DNA from: Lysinibacillus sp. FJAT-14745
GTDB taxonomy: Bacteria; Bacillota; Bacilli; Bacillales_A; Planococcaceae
Direction: 5' to 3'
NCBI RefSeq assembly: GCF_001275675.1
Contig: NZ_LITM01000009.1
Location: 530,125-590,133, forward strand
DNA length: 60,009 nucleotides
The translations under genes and the position numbers were made by a program. How positions within the stretch are numbered: the first letter of the stretch is position 1; every line of letters starts with the position of its first letter. Positions 27,923 to 37,869 of the stretch are shown in pieces. A model generated the notes under the pieces. It had not been told where the DNA came from and ran no database searches. It saw only the letters and a list, made by a program, of their open reading frames with translations.

Positions 27923-29647
27923 TTACTGCCCCTTGCTGCGGGATAATTTCTGACACTCACGAAAAGCAAAATGCTGACATCCAATGCATTTATTTGTATC
28001 TAAATAGCTTAAAGCTTTATTTATTGCTTCTCCTGTATGCTGATAGAAATTCTCTTCACCAATTTCAGCATATAAGCCATTGTTTTGTAGTGCTAATTTC
28101 AATTCATCTTGCACTCCTGTAACTAAAATGATGCCACCCTGTGCTTCAAAATTCCGAATGATATTACCGAAATATGCCTCACCAGTTGAATCCATAAAAG
28201 GAACTTTACTCATGCGTAATATCAAAACTTTTTGTTGTTGATGTATGGAACCTACAATTGCCTGCTCAAAAGTTTGAGCTGCACCAAAGAAAAGCGGACC
28301 CTCAATTGTATAAATACTAATTTGTGGACAGTCACGTTTCTGATGAACAACATGCGATTGCACTTTTCCGCTCTTTAACGAATGGTCTGGTAATACCTTT
28401 GTTACTACAAGTTTTTCGCTCATACGCTTCGCAAATAATACAACGGCTAACACAAGCCCCACCTCTACAGCTAATGTTAAACTTGTAAAAACGGTAAGAA
28501 GAAACGTAATGATTAAAACGAGGGAATCTCCTGATTTTAATTTAACGATGTGCGCAAAGTGCTTTTGCTCACTCATATTCCAAGCTACGACCATTAGAAC
28601 TGGGGCCATACTTGCTAATGGAATATGTGAAGCAAAGGGCGCTAATAATAATAAAGTGACTAATACAAATACACCGTGAATAATACCTGATATTGGTGAT
28701 GCTGCACCTGTTTTAATATTTGTCGCAGTACGAGCAATAGCCCCCGTTGCAGGGATCCCTCCAAAGAAAGGAGTGACGATATTAGCAATTCCTTGACCAA
28801 CAAGTTCGCGATTACTATTATGTTTTGTATTTGTCATTCCATCTGCTACTACTGCAGATAGAAGTGATTCAATTCCGCCTAGCATAGCAATCACAAAGGC
28901 TGGTCCAATAAGTAGCTGAATTCGCTCCCATGTGATATCTGGAATCGCGAAATTCGGTAATGTATTCGGAATTTGACCATAGGCTGTTGCTATTGTGGCA
29001 ACTTGTCCAGAAAAAAAGAACGTTGCAACTAATGTAGAAACAACAATGCCTGCTAACGCCCCTGGAACTTTGGGTAAAACTTTAGGTGTTATTAAAATAA
29101 TGATTAGACTAATGATTGCCGTTAAAATACTATAAAAGTTTGTTGTACCAATATGCATAACGATTTCTTTTACATTGTCAATAAAATACTCATGTCTTTT
29201 AATATTAGTCAAACCTAAGAAATTGGCGATTTGGCCTGTAAAAATAATAACTGCAATTCCTGCTGTAAAACCTATCGTCACGGGTCGAGGGATAAATTTT
29301 ATTAATGAGCCAAGTTTAAAAATACCCATTAAACACAAAATAATCCCGGCCATTAATCCAGCAACGAGTAAGTTTTCATAGCCGTACGATATGACTACCC
29401 CTAACAAAATTGGCACAAATGCACCTGTAGGTCCTCCGATTTGATACTTCGAACCACCAAAAAGAGAAATAAGTATTCCAGCAATAAAAGCTGTATATAT
29501 TCCATACTCAGGCTTAACACCTGACGCAATGGCAAAGGACATTGCCAGCGGTATTGCCACAATCCCGACAATAATCCCCGAAATTAAATCTTTCTTCAAA
29601 TGATGAACAGAATATCCTTCATATCGTCCTGTAAACAGCGACTTCAT
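27923..29647 (-). CDS. SulP-family anion transporter with STAS domain and Cys-rich tail
   Basis: A 574-residue SLC26/SulP carrier. The membrane domain (about residues 20-400) includes GGPTGAFVPILLG. A C-terminal STAS domain (about 440-545) contains RMSKVPFMDSTGEAYF. A short tail has CIGC and a third Cys (C554, C557, C565). Likely cargo is sulfate, bicarbonate or another small anion. It follows an ArsR-type gene by 65 bases with no terminator between, so the pair forms an operon. The Cys tail could bind metal or sense redox state; that is inference. Confidence 0.88.
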   Translation of the reverse strand: MKSLFTGRYEGYSVHHLKKDLISGIIVGIVAIPLAMSFAIASGVKPEYGIYTAFIAGILISLFGGSKYQIGGPTGAFVPILLGVVISYGYENLLVAGLMAGIILCLMGIFKLGSLIKFIPRPVTIGFTAGIAVIIFTGQIANFLGLTNIKRHEYFIDNVKEIVMHIGTTNFYSILTAIISLIIILITPKVLPKVPGALAGIVVSTLVATFFFSGQVATIATAYGQIPNTLPNFAIPDITWERIQLLIGPAFVIAMLGGIESLLSAVVADGMTNTKHNSNRELVGQGIANIVTPFFGGIPATGAIARTATNIKTGAASPISGIIHGVFVLVTLLLLAPFASHIPLASMAPVLMVVAWNMSEQKHFAHIVKLKSGDSLVLIITFLLTVFTSLTLAVEVGLVLAVVLFAKRMSEKLVVTKVLPDHSLKSGKVQSHVVHQKRDCPQISIYTIEGPLFFGAAQTFEQAIVGSIHQQQKVLILRMSKVPFMDSTGEAYFGNIIRNFEAQGGIILVTGVQDELKLALQNNGLYAEIGEENFYQHTGEAINKALSYLDTNKCIGCQHFAFRECQKLSRSKGQ

Positions 29648-29712
29648 CTATAAATCTTCCCTTCAAAATAATAAGCAAGGTAAATGCTTCATAAGAACTC
29701 AGTCTACAAAAT

Positions 29713-30060
29713 TTACATATCCTCTTCATTATTTTCATTAATAGTCATTTCTTCTAATCTTGAAATTGTATTTATCAAATGATTGTTGAAAATATCTTTT
29801 GCAACACCAAGTAATTCTCCAATCATCGGATCGCTTAAAGAATAGTAAACTTTTTTCCCCTCTTTCGTCCCATGCACAATATTTTTGCCTCGTAATACAC
29901 TTAATTGCTGAGAAACAGCTGAGCCTTCTTTTTCTAAGCAGCTTTGAATTTCATTGACGTTTTTTTTACCATCTACTAATAATTCTAGTATTCTGATTCG
30001 TAACGGATGTGCTAAAGCTTTAAAAAAATCTGCCTTAAACTGCTGCAAGCTCTCGTCCAC
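29713..30060 (-). CDS. ArsR/SmtB-family transcriptional repressor
   Basis: A 115-residue winged-helix regulator (FKALAHPLRIRILELL; recognition region SAVSQQLSVLRGKNIV). The start is set at GTG 30058-30060 because GGAGG lies 7 bases upstream; the longer ATG frame (30090) would translate that SD. The alpha-3 metal motif of CadC/ArsR (CVC) is absent and only one Cys remains, so it probably does not sense metals through a CXC site. A perfect 20-bp palindrome sits upstream. It leads an operon with sulP. Confidence 0.88.
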   Translation of the reverse strand: MDESLQQFKADFFKALAHPLRIRILELLVDGKKNVNEIQSCLEKEGSAVSQQLSVLRGKNIVHGTKEGKKVYYSLSDPMIGELLGVAKDIFNNHLINTISRLEEMTINENNEEDM

Positions 30061-30090
30061 ATAAATCCCTCCAAGGAACTTCATTTTCAT

Positions 30091-30110
30091 ATATTCAAAT
30101 ATTTGAATAT
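30091..30110. promoter_or_regulatory. ArsR-type operator, perfect palindrome
   Basis: ATATTCAAATATTTGAATAT is a perfect 20-bp palindrome of the ArsR/SmtB operator type. It lies 31-50 bases upstream of the GTG start, placed to repress the arsR-sulP operon itself. Confidence 0.75.
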
Positions 30111-30159
30111 GTATGATTGATTGTACGCTACTATAAGCTAACTTTCAATATCAAAAACT

Positions 30160-30208
30160 AAAAAACGAGCGAAAAACGTGTTTACTACACAGTTTTTGCT
30201 CGTTTCCG
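30160..30208 (-). terminator. intrinsic terminator of the MFS gene
   Basis: ACGAGCAAAAAC pairs with GTTTTTCGCTCGT on the minus strand and is followed by a T-run, 25-75 bases past the stop. Confidence 0.8.
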
Positions 30209-30233
30209 GAAAAATTTTGTTAAATTTAACCTA

Positions 30234-31412
30234 TTAATCTATCACTGTTTTATTCTTTCGTAAAGGATAATCATAGATAAGACATGGAATAATCGCAAAC
30301 AATACTATAATTACTAGAATTAATACGAGTACAATCATGCCAAACTGATCGACCATAATACCACCAAATAGAGGACCAATCATACGACCAGTTGTTGCCG
30401 CACTATTAATAATCCCTTGATAAAAGCCCTGACGCCCTTTTGGTGCAAGCTGATTGGCGATGGTAGGCAAAGCAGGCGTATAAAACATTTCACCAAAAGT
30501 CAGCACAACCATTGCTGCCCCAAACATTTTAAAATCACTTGCAAATGCAATGATTGCAAAGGATATTGCGATAAGGATCACGCCAAATACTAATTGACGC
30601 TTCAAATTATGTTCCCAACGTTTCACTAGCGGTGCAATTAGCGGTTGCCCTAAAACGATAAGTAGACCATTAATCGTCCAAAGTAAGCTGTACTGTTTCA
30701 ATCCTAATCCTAGATCTTGCGTATAGGAAGAAATCGTCGCACTCCATTGTGAATAAGCTAACCAGCATAGTACAGAGGAAGAACTTATAATTAATAATGC
30801 ATAAAACGGCGCTTTATTTATAATTCGCTTACTTTCACCCAAGACATTCTTCGGTGCAATGCTCCCCGCTTCTAATCGTTTAAAAGTAAACAACGCTATA
30901 AAAAAGAACAAAATATACATAGCTAAGTTGACCTTAAAGACGTAGTCAAATTTGTAATCAGCAACAACGCCGGCAAGTGCAGGACCAATTGCTACTCCTA
31001 AATTTTGAGCTAAATAAATTGCGTTAAAGGCCTTTCGTCCACCCTCAGGCCACGCAGTTCCAGCTAAAGCAAACATCCCTGGGAAAACAATACCCCCACT
31101 AAAGCCAAGAATCGTTAAAATCCACACATAATGTGGCCAGCCGTGCCAAATCGTTAAAGCAATTAAAGAGGCAATCGTCAAAAGAATGCCTAACATTGTT
31201 GATTTATAGCCGCCTATTCTATCAAATAAATAACCACCTAAGAGATTTCCTAATACGCCAGCAGCAGAATTCAACATCAACACAAAGCCAGCCATCGCAA
31301 GTGACTTCCCTAAATAATCGTGCATATAAATGGCGTTTAATGGCCATAAAAATGAGTTGCCCGTCGTATTCACAAGCATTCCGATAATTAAAAACCAAAC
31401 ACTTTTTGGCAT
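30234..31412 (-). CDS. MFS transporter, multidrug-efflux-like
   Basis: A 392-residue, 12-helix major facilitator. The loop 2-3 signature is GGYLFDRIGGYKST (about 60-73). GPALAGVVADY and GPLFGGIMVDQFG are motif-C-like segments of the drug-efflux (DHA1) type. The substrate is unknown. AACGGAGG precedes the ATG. It diverges from mnmL across a 262-bp region with no recognised operator. Confidence 0.85.
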   Translation of the reverse strand: MPKSVWFLIIGMLVNTTGNSFLWPLNAIYMHDYLGKSLAMAGFVLMLNSAAGVLGNLLGGYLFDRIGGYKSTMLGILLTIASLIALTIWHGWPHYVWILTILGFSGGIVFPGMFALAGTAWPEGGRKAFNAIYLAQNLGVAIGPALAGVVADYKFDYVFKVNLAMYILFFFIALFTFKRLEAGSIAPKNVLGESKRIINKAPFYALLIISSSSVLCWLAYSQWSATISSYTQDLGLGLKQYSLLWTINGLLIVLGQPLIAPLVKRWEHNLKRQLVFGVILIAISFAIIAFASDFKMFGAAMVVLTFGEMFYTPALPTIANQLAPKGRQGFYQGIINSAATTGRMIGPLFGGIMVDQFGMIVLVLILVIIVLFAIIPCLIYDYPLRKNKTVID

Positions 31413-31674
31413 AGAATGTCCTCCGTTATTTCGGTACTCTAAATAGTTAGTTTATGTTGAAAAATACAAAAGCACAAGAAAAATAAATTTACACTTTTTA
31501 CATAGGCTTTAGAAATTTTTTTTTGTAGTTTTTTTTCGCTCCTCCTCATGATTTACTCCGGTCGATGTACTTTTCGCTTGGCTTCCCTCATCATTCGCAA
31601 CATAATATTAAATTCTTCCCCCATGACGGAAGCACTAGCACGTGATAAAATATAGTGTTAGAGGAGTGAAATAA

Positions 31675-32631
31675 ATGACAGAAACAAACTTTCCTTTTCC
31701 TTCAGATGGAAAAAGATATTATACATGGAATCGCTATTTACGTGAGCAATTTGGTCATAAAGTTTTTAAGGTAGCACTAGACGCGGGCTTTGACTGCCCA
31801 AATCGTGATGGTACCGTTGCCTTTGGAGGTTGCACATTTTGTAGTGCTGCCGGTTCAGGTGATTTTGCAGGCAATAAAGTTGATCCTATCGAGGTACAAT
31901 TTGCTGAAATTCGTGACAAAATGCATCAAAAATGGAAGGACGGCAAATACATGGCCTACTTCCAAGCGTATACAAATACACATGCACCACTACCAGTATT
32001 AAAAGAAAAATTTGAAGCAGCCTTAGCCCAAGAAGGTGTTGTTGGATTATCCATCGCAACACGCCCAGACTGTCTGCCAGATGATGTAGTTGAATATTTA
32101 GCTGAATTAAACGAGCGTACCTATTTATGGATTGAGCTCGGACTTCAAACTGTGCATGAAAAAACAGCAAATCTTATCAACCGCGCCCACGATTATGCAA
32201 CCTATGTGGAAGGTGTTGAAAAGTTGCGAAAACATGGTATTCGTGTGTGCTCACACATTATTAATGGCCTTCCTCTTGAAGACTATGACATGATGATGGA
32301 AACTGCGCGAGAAGTTGCAAAGCTTGATGTACAAGGTATTAAAATTCATTTACTGCACCTTTTAAAAGGTACACCAATGGTGAAGCAATATGAAAAGGGC
32401 ATGTTAGAATTTTTAGATCAGGACATTTATACAAAACTTGTAGCAGATCAGCTTGAAATTCTACCACCAGATATGGTTATTCACCGTATCACAGGCGATG
32501 GACCAATTGATTTAATGATTGGCCCAATGTGGAGTGTAAATAAATGGGAAGTGTTAAATGGAATTGACGCTGAGCTTGAGCGCCGTGGAAGCTGGCAAGG
32601 GAAATTTTATAAAGCTGAGGATGCCAAATGA
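31675..32631 (+). CDS. mnmL: radical SAM enzyme MnmL (YtqA) for tRNA wobble uridine
   Basis: A 318-residue radical SAM protein. The [4Fe-4S] cysteines are C41, C53 and C56 (CPNRDGTVAFGGCTFC), the CX11CX2C spacing of the YtqA group. Published work on B. subtilis and Streptococcus assigns this group to conversion of cmnm5(s2)U toward nm5(s2)U in tRNA, replacing MnmC. Its stop overlaps the mnmM start (ATGA), so translation is coupled. A GAGGAG SD precedes the ATG. Confidence 0.92.
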   Translation: MTETNFPFPSDGKRYYTWNRYLREQFGHKVFKVALDAGFDCPNRDGTVAFGGCTFCSAAGSGDFAGNKVDPIEVQFAEIRDKMHQKWKDGKYMAYFQAYTNTHAPLPVLKEKFEAALAQEGVVGLSIATRPDCLPDDVVEYLAELNERTYLWIELGLQTVHEKTANLINRAHDYATYVEGVEKLRKHGIRVCSHIINGLPLEDYDMMMETAREVAKLDVQGIKIHLLHLLKGTPMVKQYEKGMLEFLDQDIYTKLVADQLEILPPDMVIHRITGDGPIDLMIGPMWSVNKWEVLNGIDAELERRGSWQGKFYKAEDAK

Positions 32632-33230
32632 AGCTACAACGTGTTTTACAATATGCCCAGCAGCTAATAAAAGATACTGTTAAAGAAGGCGACACTGTAG
32701 TGGATGCTACAGCTGGAAACGGCCACGACACATTATTTCTAGCTGAGCTTGTCGGCGATGAAGGTCAAGTGTACGCCTTTGATGTTCAAAAGAGCGCTGT
32801 TGATGCAACTCTCCATCGCCTTTTAGATAATGGCTTAGAGCATCGTGCACTTGTTTTACATAGAGGGCATGAAGAAGTAGCCAATTATGTCCACAAGCCA
32901 GTAGCTGCTGCAATTTTTAATCTTGGTTATTTGCCTGGTAGTAATCACGACATCATTACACAGCCAAATACTACGTTACAAGCAATTGAAGATTTGCTAA
33001 AGCTGCTCAAAATCGGTGGTCTTATTGTCCTTGTCATTTATCACGGTCATCAGGGTGGTAAGGAAGAACGAGATGCTGTGATAGAATATGTCAGTCAACT
33101 TCCCCAAAAATATGTACATGTATTAAAATACGAGTTTCTAAATCAACAAAATGATCCACCCTTTGTGATTGCTTTAGAAAAAATGAAAGATTATCCTTTA
33201 GCTAATCCTTCTATGCCTGAAATAAGATAA
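32628..33230 (+). CDS. mnmM: tRNA nm5(s2)U methyltransferase MnmM (YtqB)
   Basis: A 200-residue class I SAM methyltransferase. The SAM loop is VVDATAGNGHDT (24-35), and FNLGYLPG serves as the catalytic-loop equivalent. It methylates nm5(s2)U to mnm5(s2)U, completing the MnmL-MnmM route in Bacilli. The ATG overlaps the mnmL stop by 4 bases. The terminator stem begins inside the last codons and the T-run follows the stop. Confidence 0.92.
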   Translation: MKLQRVLQYAQQLIKDTVKEGDTVVDATAGNGHDTLFLAELVGDEGQVYAFDVQKSAVDATLHRLLDNGLEHRALVLHRGHEEVANYVHKPVAAAIFNLGYLPGSNHDIITQPNTTLQAIEDLLKLLKIGGLIVLVIYHGHQGGKEERDAVIEYVSQLPQKYVHVLKYEFLNQQNDPPFVIALEKMKDYPLANPSMPEIR

Positions 33231-33247
33231 ATCTCGGGCTTTTTTTG
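33214..33247 (+). terminator. intrinsic terminator of mnmL-mnmM
   Basis: GCCTGA pairs with TCTCGGGC across the stop codon and is followed by seven T residues. Confidence 0.65.
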
Positions 33248-33320
33248 AGGCTCTTCCACCATAACGTGGAGTTGATTTCCGTTACGACTGGGCGCTTTCC
33301 TGGGGGGCGTCCGATGAGTC
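33248..33320 (+). repeat. family-1 left-end fragment (E)
   Basis: GGCTCTTCCACCATAACG is the outer arm. GTTGATTTCCGTTACGACTG begins the terminal repeat, and a short core remnant (GGGGGGCGTCCGATGAG) follows. It begins one base after the mnmM terminator T-run. Confidence 0.8.
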
Positions 33321-33333
33321 TTTTTTATAAAAC

Positions 33334-33376
33334 AAAAAAGCTATCTAATAGAATGTTTTAATCTACTAGATAGCTT
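33334..33376 (-). terminator. intrinsic terminator of the alanine carrier gene
   Basis: AAAGCTATCTAGTAGAT pairs with ATTAGATAGCTTT on the minus strand and ends in a T-run. Confidence 0.85.
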
Positions 33377-33388
33377 TCTCGTTATTAT

Positions 33389-34897
33389 CTATTTATTTTT
33401 ACGTTTTTCATTATAATCTACCCAGAAATCTGCACCTTTAATTCCTAGTTTACGAGGATCAAAAACAGGATCTTTTCCTTCTTTTTTCTGTTTCTCATAA
33501 TCCTTTAATGCGACTATAGCAGGCTTCATAATAATTAAAATTGCTATAACGTTAATCCAAACCATTAAGCCCAATCCAACATCCCCCATAGCCCAAGCAA
33601 GGTCGGAAGTGCGGATTGTACCGTAAAATGCAGAAATTAAAATTGCAAATTTAGCCAGCCAAATGACGACTTTTTCTGTAGCTCCTGAGAATAAATAAGC
33701 TACGTTTGTTTCGGCAATATAGTAGTATGCCATAATTGTCGTAAAAGCAAAGAAGAATAAGGCAATTGCTACGAATGGTCCGCCAAAACCTGGTAGTGAG
33801 GAATCGACTGCATATTGTGTGTATGCTGCGCCTTCTTTAATACTTTTCGCAAATGTGATTTGTTCTTCTCCAGTTAATCCGCCTTTATTGAAATCACCAA
33901 CATAAACATATGAATCAGCGCCATCTGCTGCTTTTTCATCGTGTACATTATACATACCAGTAAATAAAATCATAAATGCTGTAGCTGTACAGATTAATAA
34001 AGTATCAATATATACGGAAGCTGCTTGTACGATACCTTGTTTAGCAGGGTGTGATACTTCTGCTGCTGCTGCTGGATGCGCACCTGTCCCTTGACCTGCC
34101 TCATTTGAATAAATACCGCGTTTAACCCCCCATGCAATAGCGGAGCCAATAATACCACCAAAGATTTCATGCGCACCAAATGCGCTAGAAAAAATTAATG
34201 AAAATACAGCGGGTACTTCTTTAATATTCATTGCAATAATGATGATGGCCATCAGAATATATGCTAATGCCATAAACGGTACAATGATCTGTGCAGCATT
34301 GGCAATCCATTTAACACCACCGATAATAATAGTACCTAATAATACAACAATAATAAGTCCTGTAATCCAAGTCTTAACATCGAAAGCGTTTTCAACCGCT
34401 GTCGCAATTGCATTCGACTGAACACCCGGCATCAAAACTAACATGGCAGCTAATGCGGCAACAGCAAAAATTACTGCAAACCACTTTTGCCCCATTCCTT
34501 TCTCTATGTAAAAAGCTGGCCCGCCACGATATTCTGTATCTTTCTCTTCTTTATAAATTTGAGCTAACGTCGACTCAACGTATGCAGTTGCCGCACCGAT
34601 AAATGCGATTGCCCACATCCAAAAAACAGCACCAGGTCCCCCCATCCCGATTGCTGTAGCTGTACCTGCAATATTACCTGTACCTACACGACCAGATAAT
34701 GCGATAGACATCGCTTGGAAAGACGAAATCCCCTTTTCTGACTTTTCGCCTTTAAACATTAAAACAAACATATCTTTAATGTGCCTTACTTGTAGGAACC
34801 GTGTAATGATTGAAAAAAAGAGCCCAATTAGCAAAATGCCATAAATAAACCACGGTCCCCATAAAATCTCATTAATTTTCCCAACGATTGCTTCCAT
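33389..34897 (-). CDS. sodium:alanine symporter, AgcS family
   Basis: A 502-residue polytopic carrier taking up alanine or glycine with Na+. The AgcS signature GRVGTGNIAGTATAIGMGGPG (about 69-89) and KRGIYSNEAGQGTGAHP are present. The charged tail (KDYEKQKKEGKDP) is cytoplasmic. A GGAGGGG-type SD precedes the ATG. It is monocistronic, with its own terminator. Confidence 0.93.
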   Translation of the reverse strand: MEAIVGKINEILWGPWFIYGILLIGLFFSIITRFLQVRHIKDMFVLMFKGEKSEKGISSFQAMSIALSGRVGTGNIAGTATAIGMGGPGAVFWMWAIAFIGAATAYVESTLAQIYKEEKDTEYRGGPAFYIEKGMGQKWFAVIFAVAALAAMLVLMPGVQSNAIATAVENAFDVKTWITGLIIVVLLGTIIIGGVKWIANAAQIIVPFMALAYILMAIIIIAMNIKEVPAVFSLIFSSAFGAHEIFGGIIGSAIAWGVKRGIYSNEAGQGTGAHPAAAAEVSHPAKQGIVQAASVYIDTLLICTATAFMILFTGMYNVHDEKAADGADSYVYVGDFNKGGLTGEEQITFAKSIKEGAAYTQYAVDSSLPGFGGPFVAIALFFFAFTTIMAYYYIAETNVAYLFSGATEKVVIWLAKFAILISAFYGTIRTSDLAWAMGDVGLGLMVWINVIAILIIMKPAIVALKDYEKQKKEGKDPVFDPRKLGIKGADFWVDYNEKRKNK

Positions 34898-35024
34898 TTT
34901 ACCCCTCCAATGTGAAAAATAATACTTTAAGTCATTATAGTATTACACTTTTCAGAAAATTACAATATTATATTCAAGTAACAGAAAGTTAGTAATTTTT
35001 CTAGTTAATCGGAGAGGTAATTCA

Positions 35025-35831
35025 CTATTCAATTATATAGCCAATTCTTCGAAGAGCATTATTAATAAAATCACGTATATACACAAAAATCTCGTCACGC
35101 TCTACTTCATGAAATAGATTATGATAGCAGTTTGCCCATTCTTTGAATTGAAACTCTGTAAATTCCATCTGATATAGCCAGTTACGTGTTTGTTTAGTTT
35201 CAGTAATATTATCTTTTTCAGCTGTCATAACTAACATAGGCATATTAGGGAATTCAGCCTTAGGCAATAACACTAAATTGCGCATCATTTGCTGTAATTC
35301 GCGGTACCATTTCACTGAAACGACTGACGAAAAAGGAACCTCATCCTTCATCTCATCTCTACCTACTACACTGCGCGTTAATGATTCTAAAGAAATTTCA
35401 TGGGTCAGCTTCACATTTGCAGTCAGGGCACTTAAACTAGTTAAAGCATTTGATAGTTTACCTGGTAATAGCTTTAAATGAAGCCAAGGTGAAGTTAAGA
35501 TAATCCCTGCGCATTCATATTTTCGTTTTTGCATGGTATGTAGTAATAGTGTCGCACCAAGCCCATGTCCTATTAAAAAGACAGGTAAATTATACGAAAA
35601 AGCATTCTCCATTAAATGCCTTGTATATTTGTTGTATTCTTTAAAATCTTCATCGTGAACACGCGAAAATCCTACATTTACTCCATGGTTAGGTAAATCC
35701 CCCATGACTATGTGGAAGCCTTCCATTCTAAGTTTTTCTATAAGCCATGCATACCATCGGTGATTTTCATATGCACCATGAAGAATAGCAACCACAGCCT
35801 TTGCTTGTCCATCAGCTTCCCATTTCCACAT
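35025..35831 (-). CDS. YtpA-like alpha/beta hydrolase lacking the nucleophile serine
   Basis: A 268-residue alpha/beta-hydrolase. It aligns along its length with B. subtilis YtpA, a lysophospholipase linked to bacilysocin formation (VVMGDLP/IVMGDLP, SVRWYREL/SVKWYREL). The nucleophile elbow, expected as GHSMGG, reads GHGLGA here (residues 88-93); the codon for residue 90 is GGG. The C-terminal acid (AEKDN) and histidine (CYHNLFHE) are kept. It may be a pseudoenzyme. It is divergent to ytoA; in B. subtilis ytpA and ytoA are also neighbours. Confidence 0.8.
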   Translation of the reverse strand: MWKWEADGQAKAVVAILHGAYENHRWYAWLIEKLRMEGFHIVMGDLPNHGVNVGFSRVHDEDFKEYNKYTRHLMENAFSYNLPVFLIGHGLGATLLLHTMQKRKYECAGIILTSPWLHLKLLPGKLSNALTSLSALTANVKLTHEISLESLTRSVVGRDEMKDEVPFSSVVSVKWYRELQQMMRNLVLLPKAEFPNMPMLVMTAEKDNITETKQTRNWLYQMEFTEFQFKEWANCYHNLFHEVERDEIFVYIRDFINNALRRIGYIIE

Positions 35832-35967
35832 TTCACAAAGTCCTCCTAAAAAAATAATTACACAATGATTATATCGGAATATCTAGCTCATTTTAATTTT
35901 ATATTTCCATCAAGTTGCGTATTTGATACGATAATATTACATCATAGAAAGAAAAGAGGCGATCCTC

Positions 35968-36489
35968 ATGATCTATCCATTTAAAGGTAAAACACCAAAT
36001 ATCGATCCATCTGTTTTTATTGCCGATTATGCAACCGTTACTGGTGACGTTACAATAGGTGCTGAAACAACAATTTGGTTTAACACAGTTATTCGAGGGG
36101 ATGTATCACCAACAATTATCGGAAAACGTGTTAGTATTCAAGACCTCTGTTGCTTACATCAAAGCCCTAAATATCCGCTCATTATTGAAGATGAAGTAAC
36201 AGTCGGACATCAAGTAACTTTACATAGCTGTACGATTCGTAAAAAAGCCTTAATAGGTATGGGCTCTATAGTATTAGACGGAGCCGAGATTGGAGAGGGT
36301 GCATTCATTGGGGCGGGTAGTCTTGTACCTCCTGGCAAAGTCATTCCTCCAAATAGCTTAGCATTAGGTCGTCCTGCAAAGGTTGTAAGAGAATTAAACG
36401 ATGAAGATAAAGAAGATATGGAACGCATCATACGTGAATATGTAGAAAAAGGACAATACTATAAAACACTTCAAGCAGAAAATAAATAG
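35968..36489 (+). CDS. ytoA: gamma-carbonic-anhydrase-like hexapeptide protein (YtoA)
   Basis: A 173-residue left-handed beta-helix protein with hexapeptide repeats. The metal-binding histidine trio is present (H64, H81, H86 in CCLHQS and VGHQVTLHSC). The family includes carbonic anhydrase-like and PaaY-type proteins; activity in Bacilli is not established. An AGAGGCGAT SD lies about 8 bases before the ATG. Monocistronic, divergent from the ytpA-like gene. Confidence 0.9.
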   Translation: MIYPFKGKTPNIDPSVFIADYATVTGDVTIGAETTIWFNTVIRGDVSPTIIGKRVSIQDLCCLHQSPKYPLIIEDEVTVGHQVTLHSCTIRKKALIGMGSIVLDGAEIGEGAFIGAGSLVPPGKVIPPNSLALGRPAKVVRELNDEDKEDMERIIREYVEKGQYYKTLQAENK

Positions 36490-36564
36490 CTATTTTAACA
36501 GCTCCACGTTTGCTTGAACGACCAAGCCATCCATAAGAATGATTAGGAGCTTCTCTTTTTCGAT

Positions 36565-36608
36565 AAAAACAGCGAAAGGGGCCATTAGAATGTTGAGCCC
36601 CTTTCTGT
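36565..36608 (-). terminator. intrinsic terminator of metK
   Basis: GAAAGGGGC and GCCCCTTTC form a stem; on the minus strand GCTGTTTTT follows. Confidence 0.7.
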
Positions 36609-36672
36609 AATAGTATCTGTAATAGTATTTTAAAATATTTTTCCAGCTACTTTATTACTTTAGCTGAATAGC

Positions 36673-37869
36673 TTATAAGCCTGCTTTTTCTTTTAATGCG
36701 TCAGCTTTGTCTATTTGTTCCCAAGGTACATTTAAGTCTGTACGACCGAAGTGACCATATGCCGCAGTTTGCTTATAAATAGGGCGACGAAGGTTTAGCA
36801 TTTTAATAACCCCTGCTGGGCGTAGATCAAATAGCTCGCGTACCCATTTTACAATTTCACTTTCCGTAACTTTTCCTGTCCCAAAAGTATCAACAGCAAT
36901 AGATACAGGTTGAGCAACACCAATCGCATAAGCTAGTTGTACTTCAGCTCGTTCTGCTAAACCAGCTGCTACTATATTTTTTGCCACATAGCGTGCTGCA
37001 TATGCCGCTGAACGGTCTACCTTAGTTGCGTCCTTACCAGAGAAAGCACCTCCACCATGACGTGCATAGCCACCGTATGTATCAACGATGATTTTACGTC
37101 CAGTTAGACCAGCATCCCCTTTTGGACCACCAATTACGAATCGTCCAGTTGGATTGATGAAATACTTAGTATTGGCATCTAGTAATTCACTTGGAACAAC
37201 TGGAGCAATAACGAATTCTTTTAAGTCTGCTTGAATTTGCTCAAGTGTAGCTTCTTCGTCATGCTGTGTTGAAATGACAATCGTATCCACGCGAACTGGT
37301 ACATTGTTTTCATCATATTCAATTGTTACTTGCGTTTTTCCGTCTGGACGTAAATATGCTAGTTCCCCAGATTTACGTACTTCCGTTAAACGACGAGCCA
37401 ATTTATGCGCTAAACTAATTGGCAATGGCATAAGCTCTGGCGTTTCATTACATGCATAACCGAACATTAAGCCTTGGTCACCTGCACCAATTGCTTCAAT
37501 GTCAGCATCTGTCATAGAGCCTTCACGCGCCTCTAATGCTTGGTCAACACCTTGAGCAATATCAGGTGATTGCTCACCAATAGCAACTAGTACTGCTAGG
37601 TTTTCAGCATCAAAGCCATATTTTCCACGTGTATAACCGATTTCTGCTACAGTATCACGAACGATACCTTTAATATCTACATAAGTAGAAGTAGTAATTT
37701 CTCCTGCTACTAAAACTAAGCCTGTTGTTACTGTTGTTTCACACGCTACACGTGCGTTTGGATCTTCAGCTAAAATAGCATCTAAAATGGCATCCGAGAT
37801 TTGATCACAGATTTTGTCTGGATGTCCTTCTGTTACACTCTCTGATGTAAACAATCGACGGTTTGTCAT
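36673..37869 (-). CDS. metK: S-adenosylmethionine synthetase
   Basis: A 398-residue enzyme making SAM from methionine and ATP. Signatures [16 protein letters not shown] (14-29), [12 protein letters not shown] and GGGAFSGKD are all present. Length matches B. subtilis MetK (400). It lies behind a SAM-I riboswitch and a strong sigma-A promoter and is divergent from pckA, as in B. subtilis. AGGAGG precedes the ATG. Confidence 0.97.
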   Translation of the reverse strand: MTNRRLFTSESVTEGHPDKICDQISDAILDAILAEDPNARVACETTVTTGLVLVAGEITTSTYVDIKGIVRDTVAEIGYTRGKYGFDAENLAVLVAIGEQSPDIAQGVDQALEAREGSMTDADIEAIGAGDQGLMFGYACNETPELMPLPISLAHKLARRLTEVRKSGELAYLRPDGKTQVTIEYDENNVPVRVDTIVISTQHDEEATLEQIQADLKEFVIAPVVPSELLDANTKYFINPTGRFVIGGPKGDAGLTGRKIIVDTYGGYARHGGGAFSGKDATKVDRSAAYAARYVAKNIVAAGLAERAEVQLAYAIGVAQPVSIAVDTFGTGKVTESEIVKWVRELFDLRPAGVIKMLNLRRPIYKQTAAYGHFGRTDLNVPWEQIDKADALKEKAGL

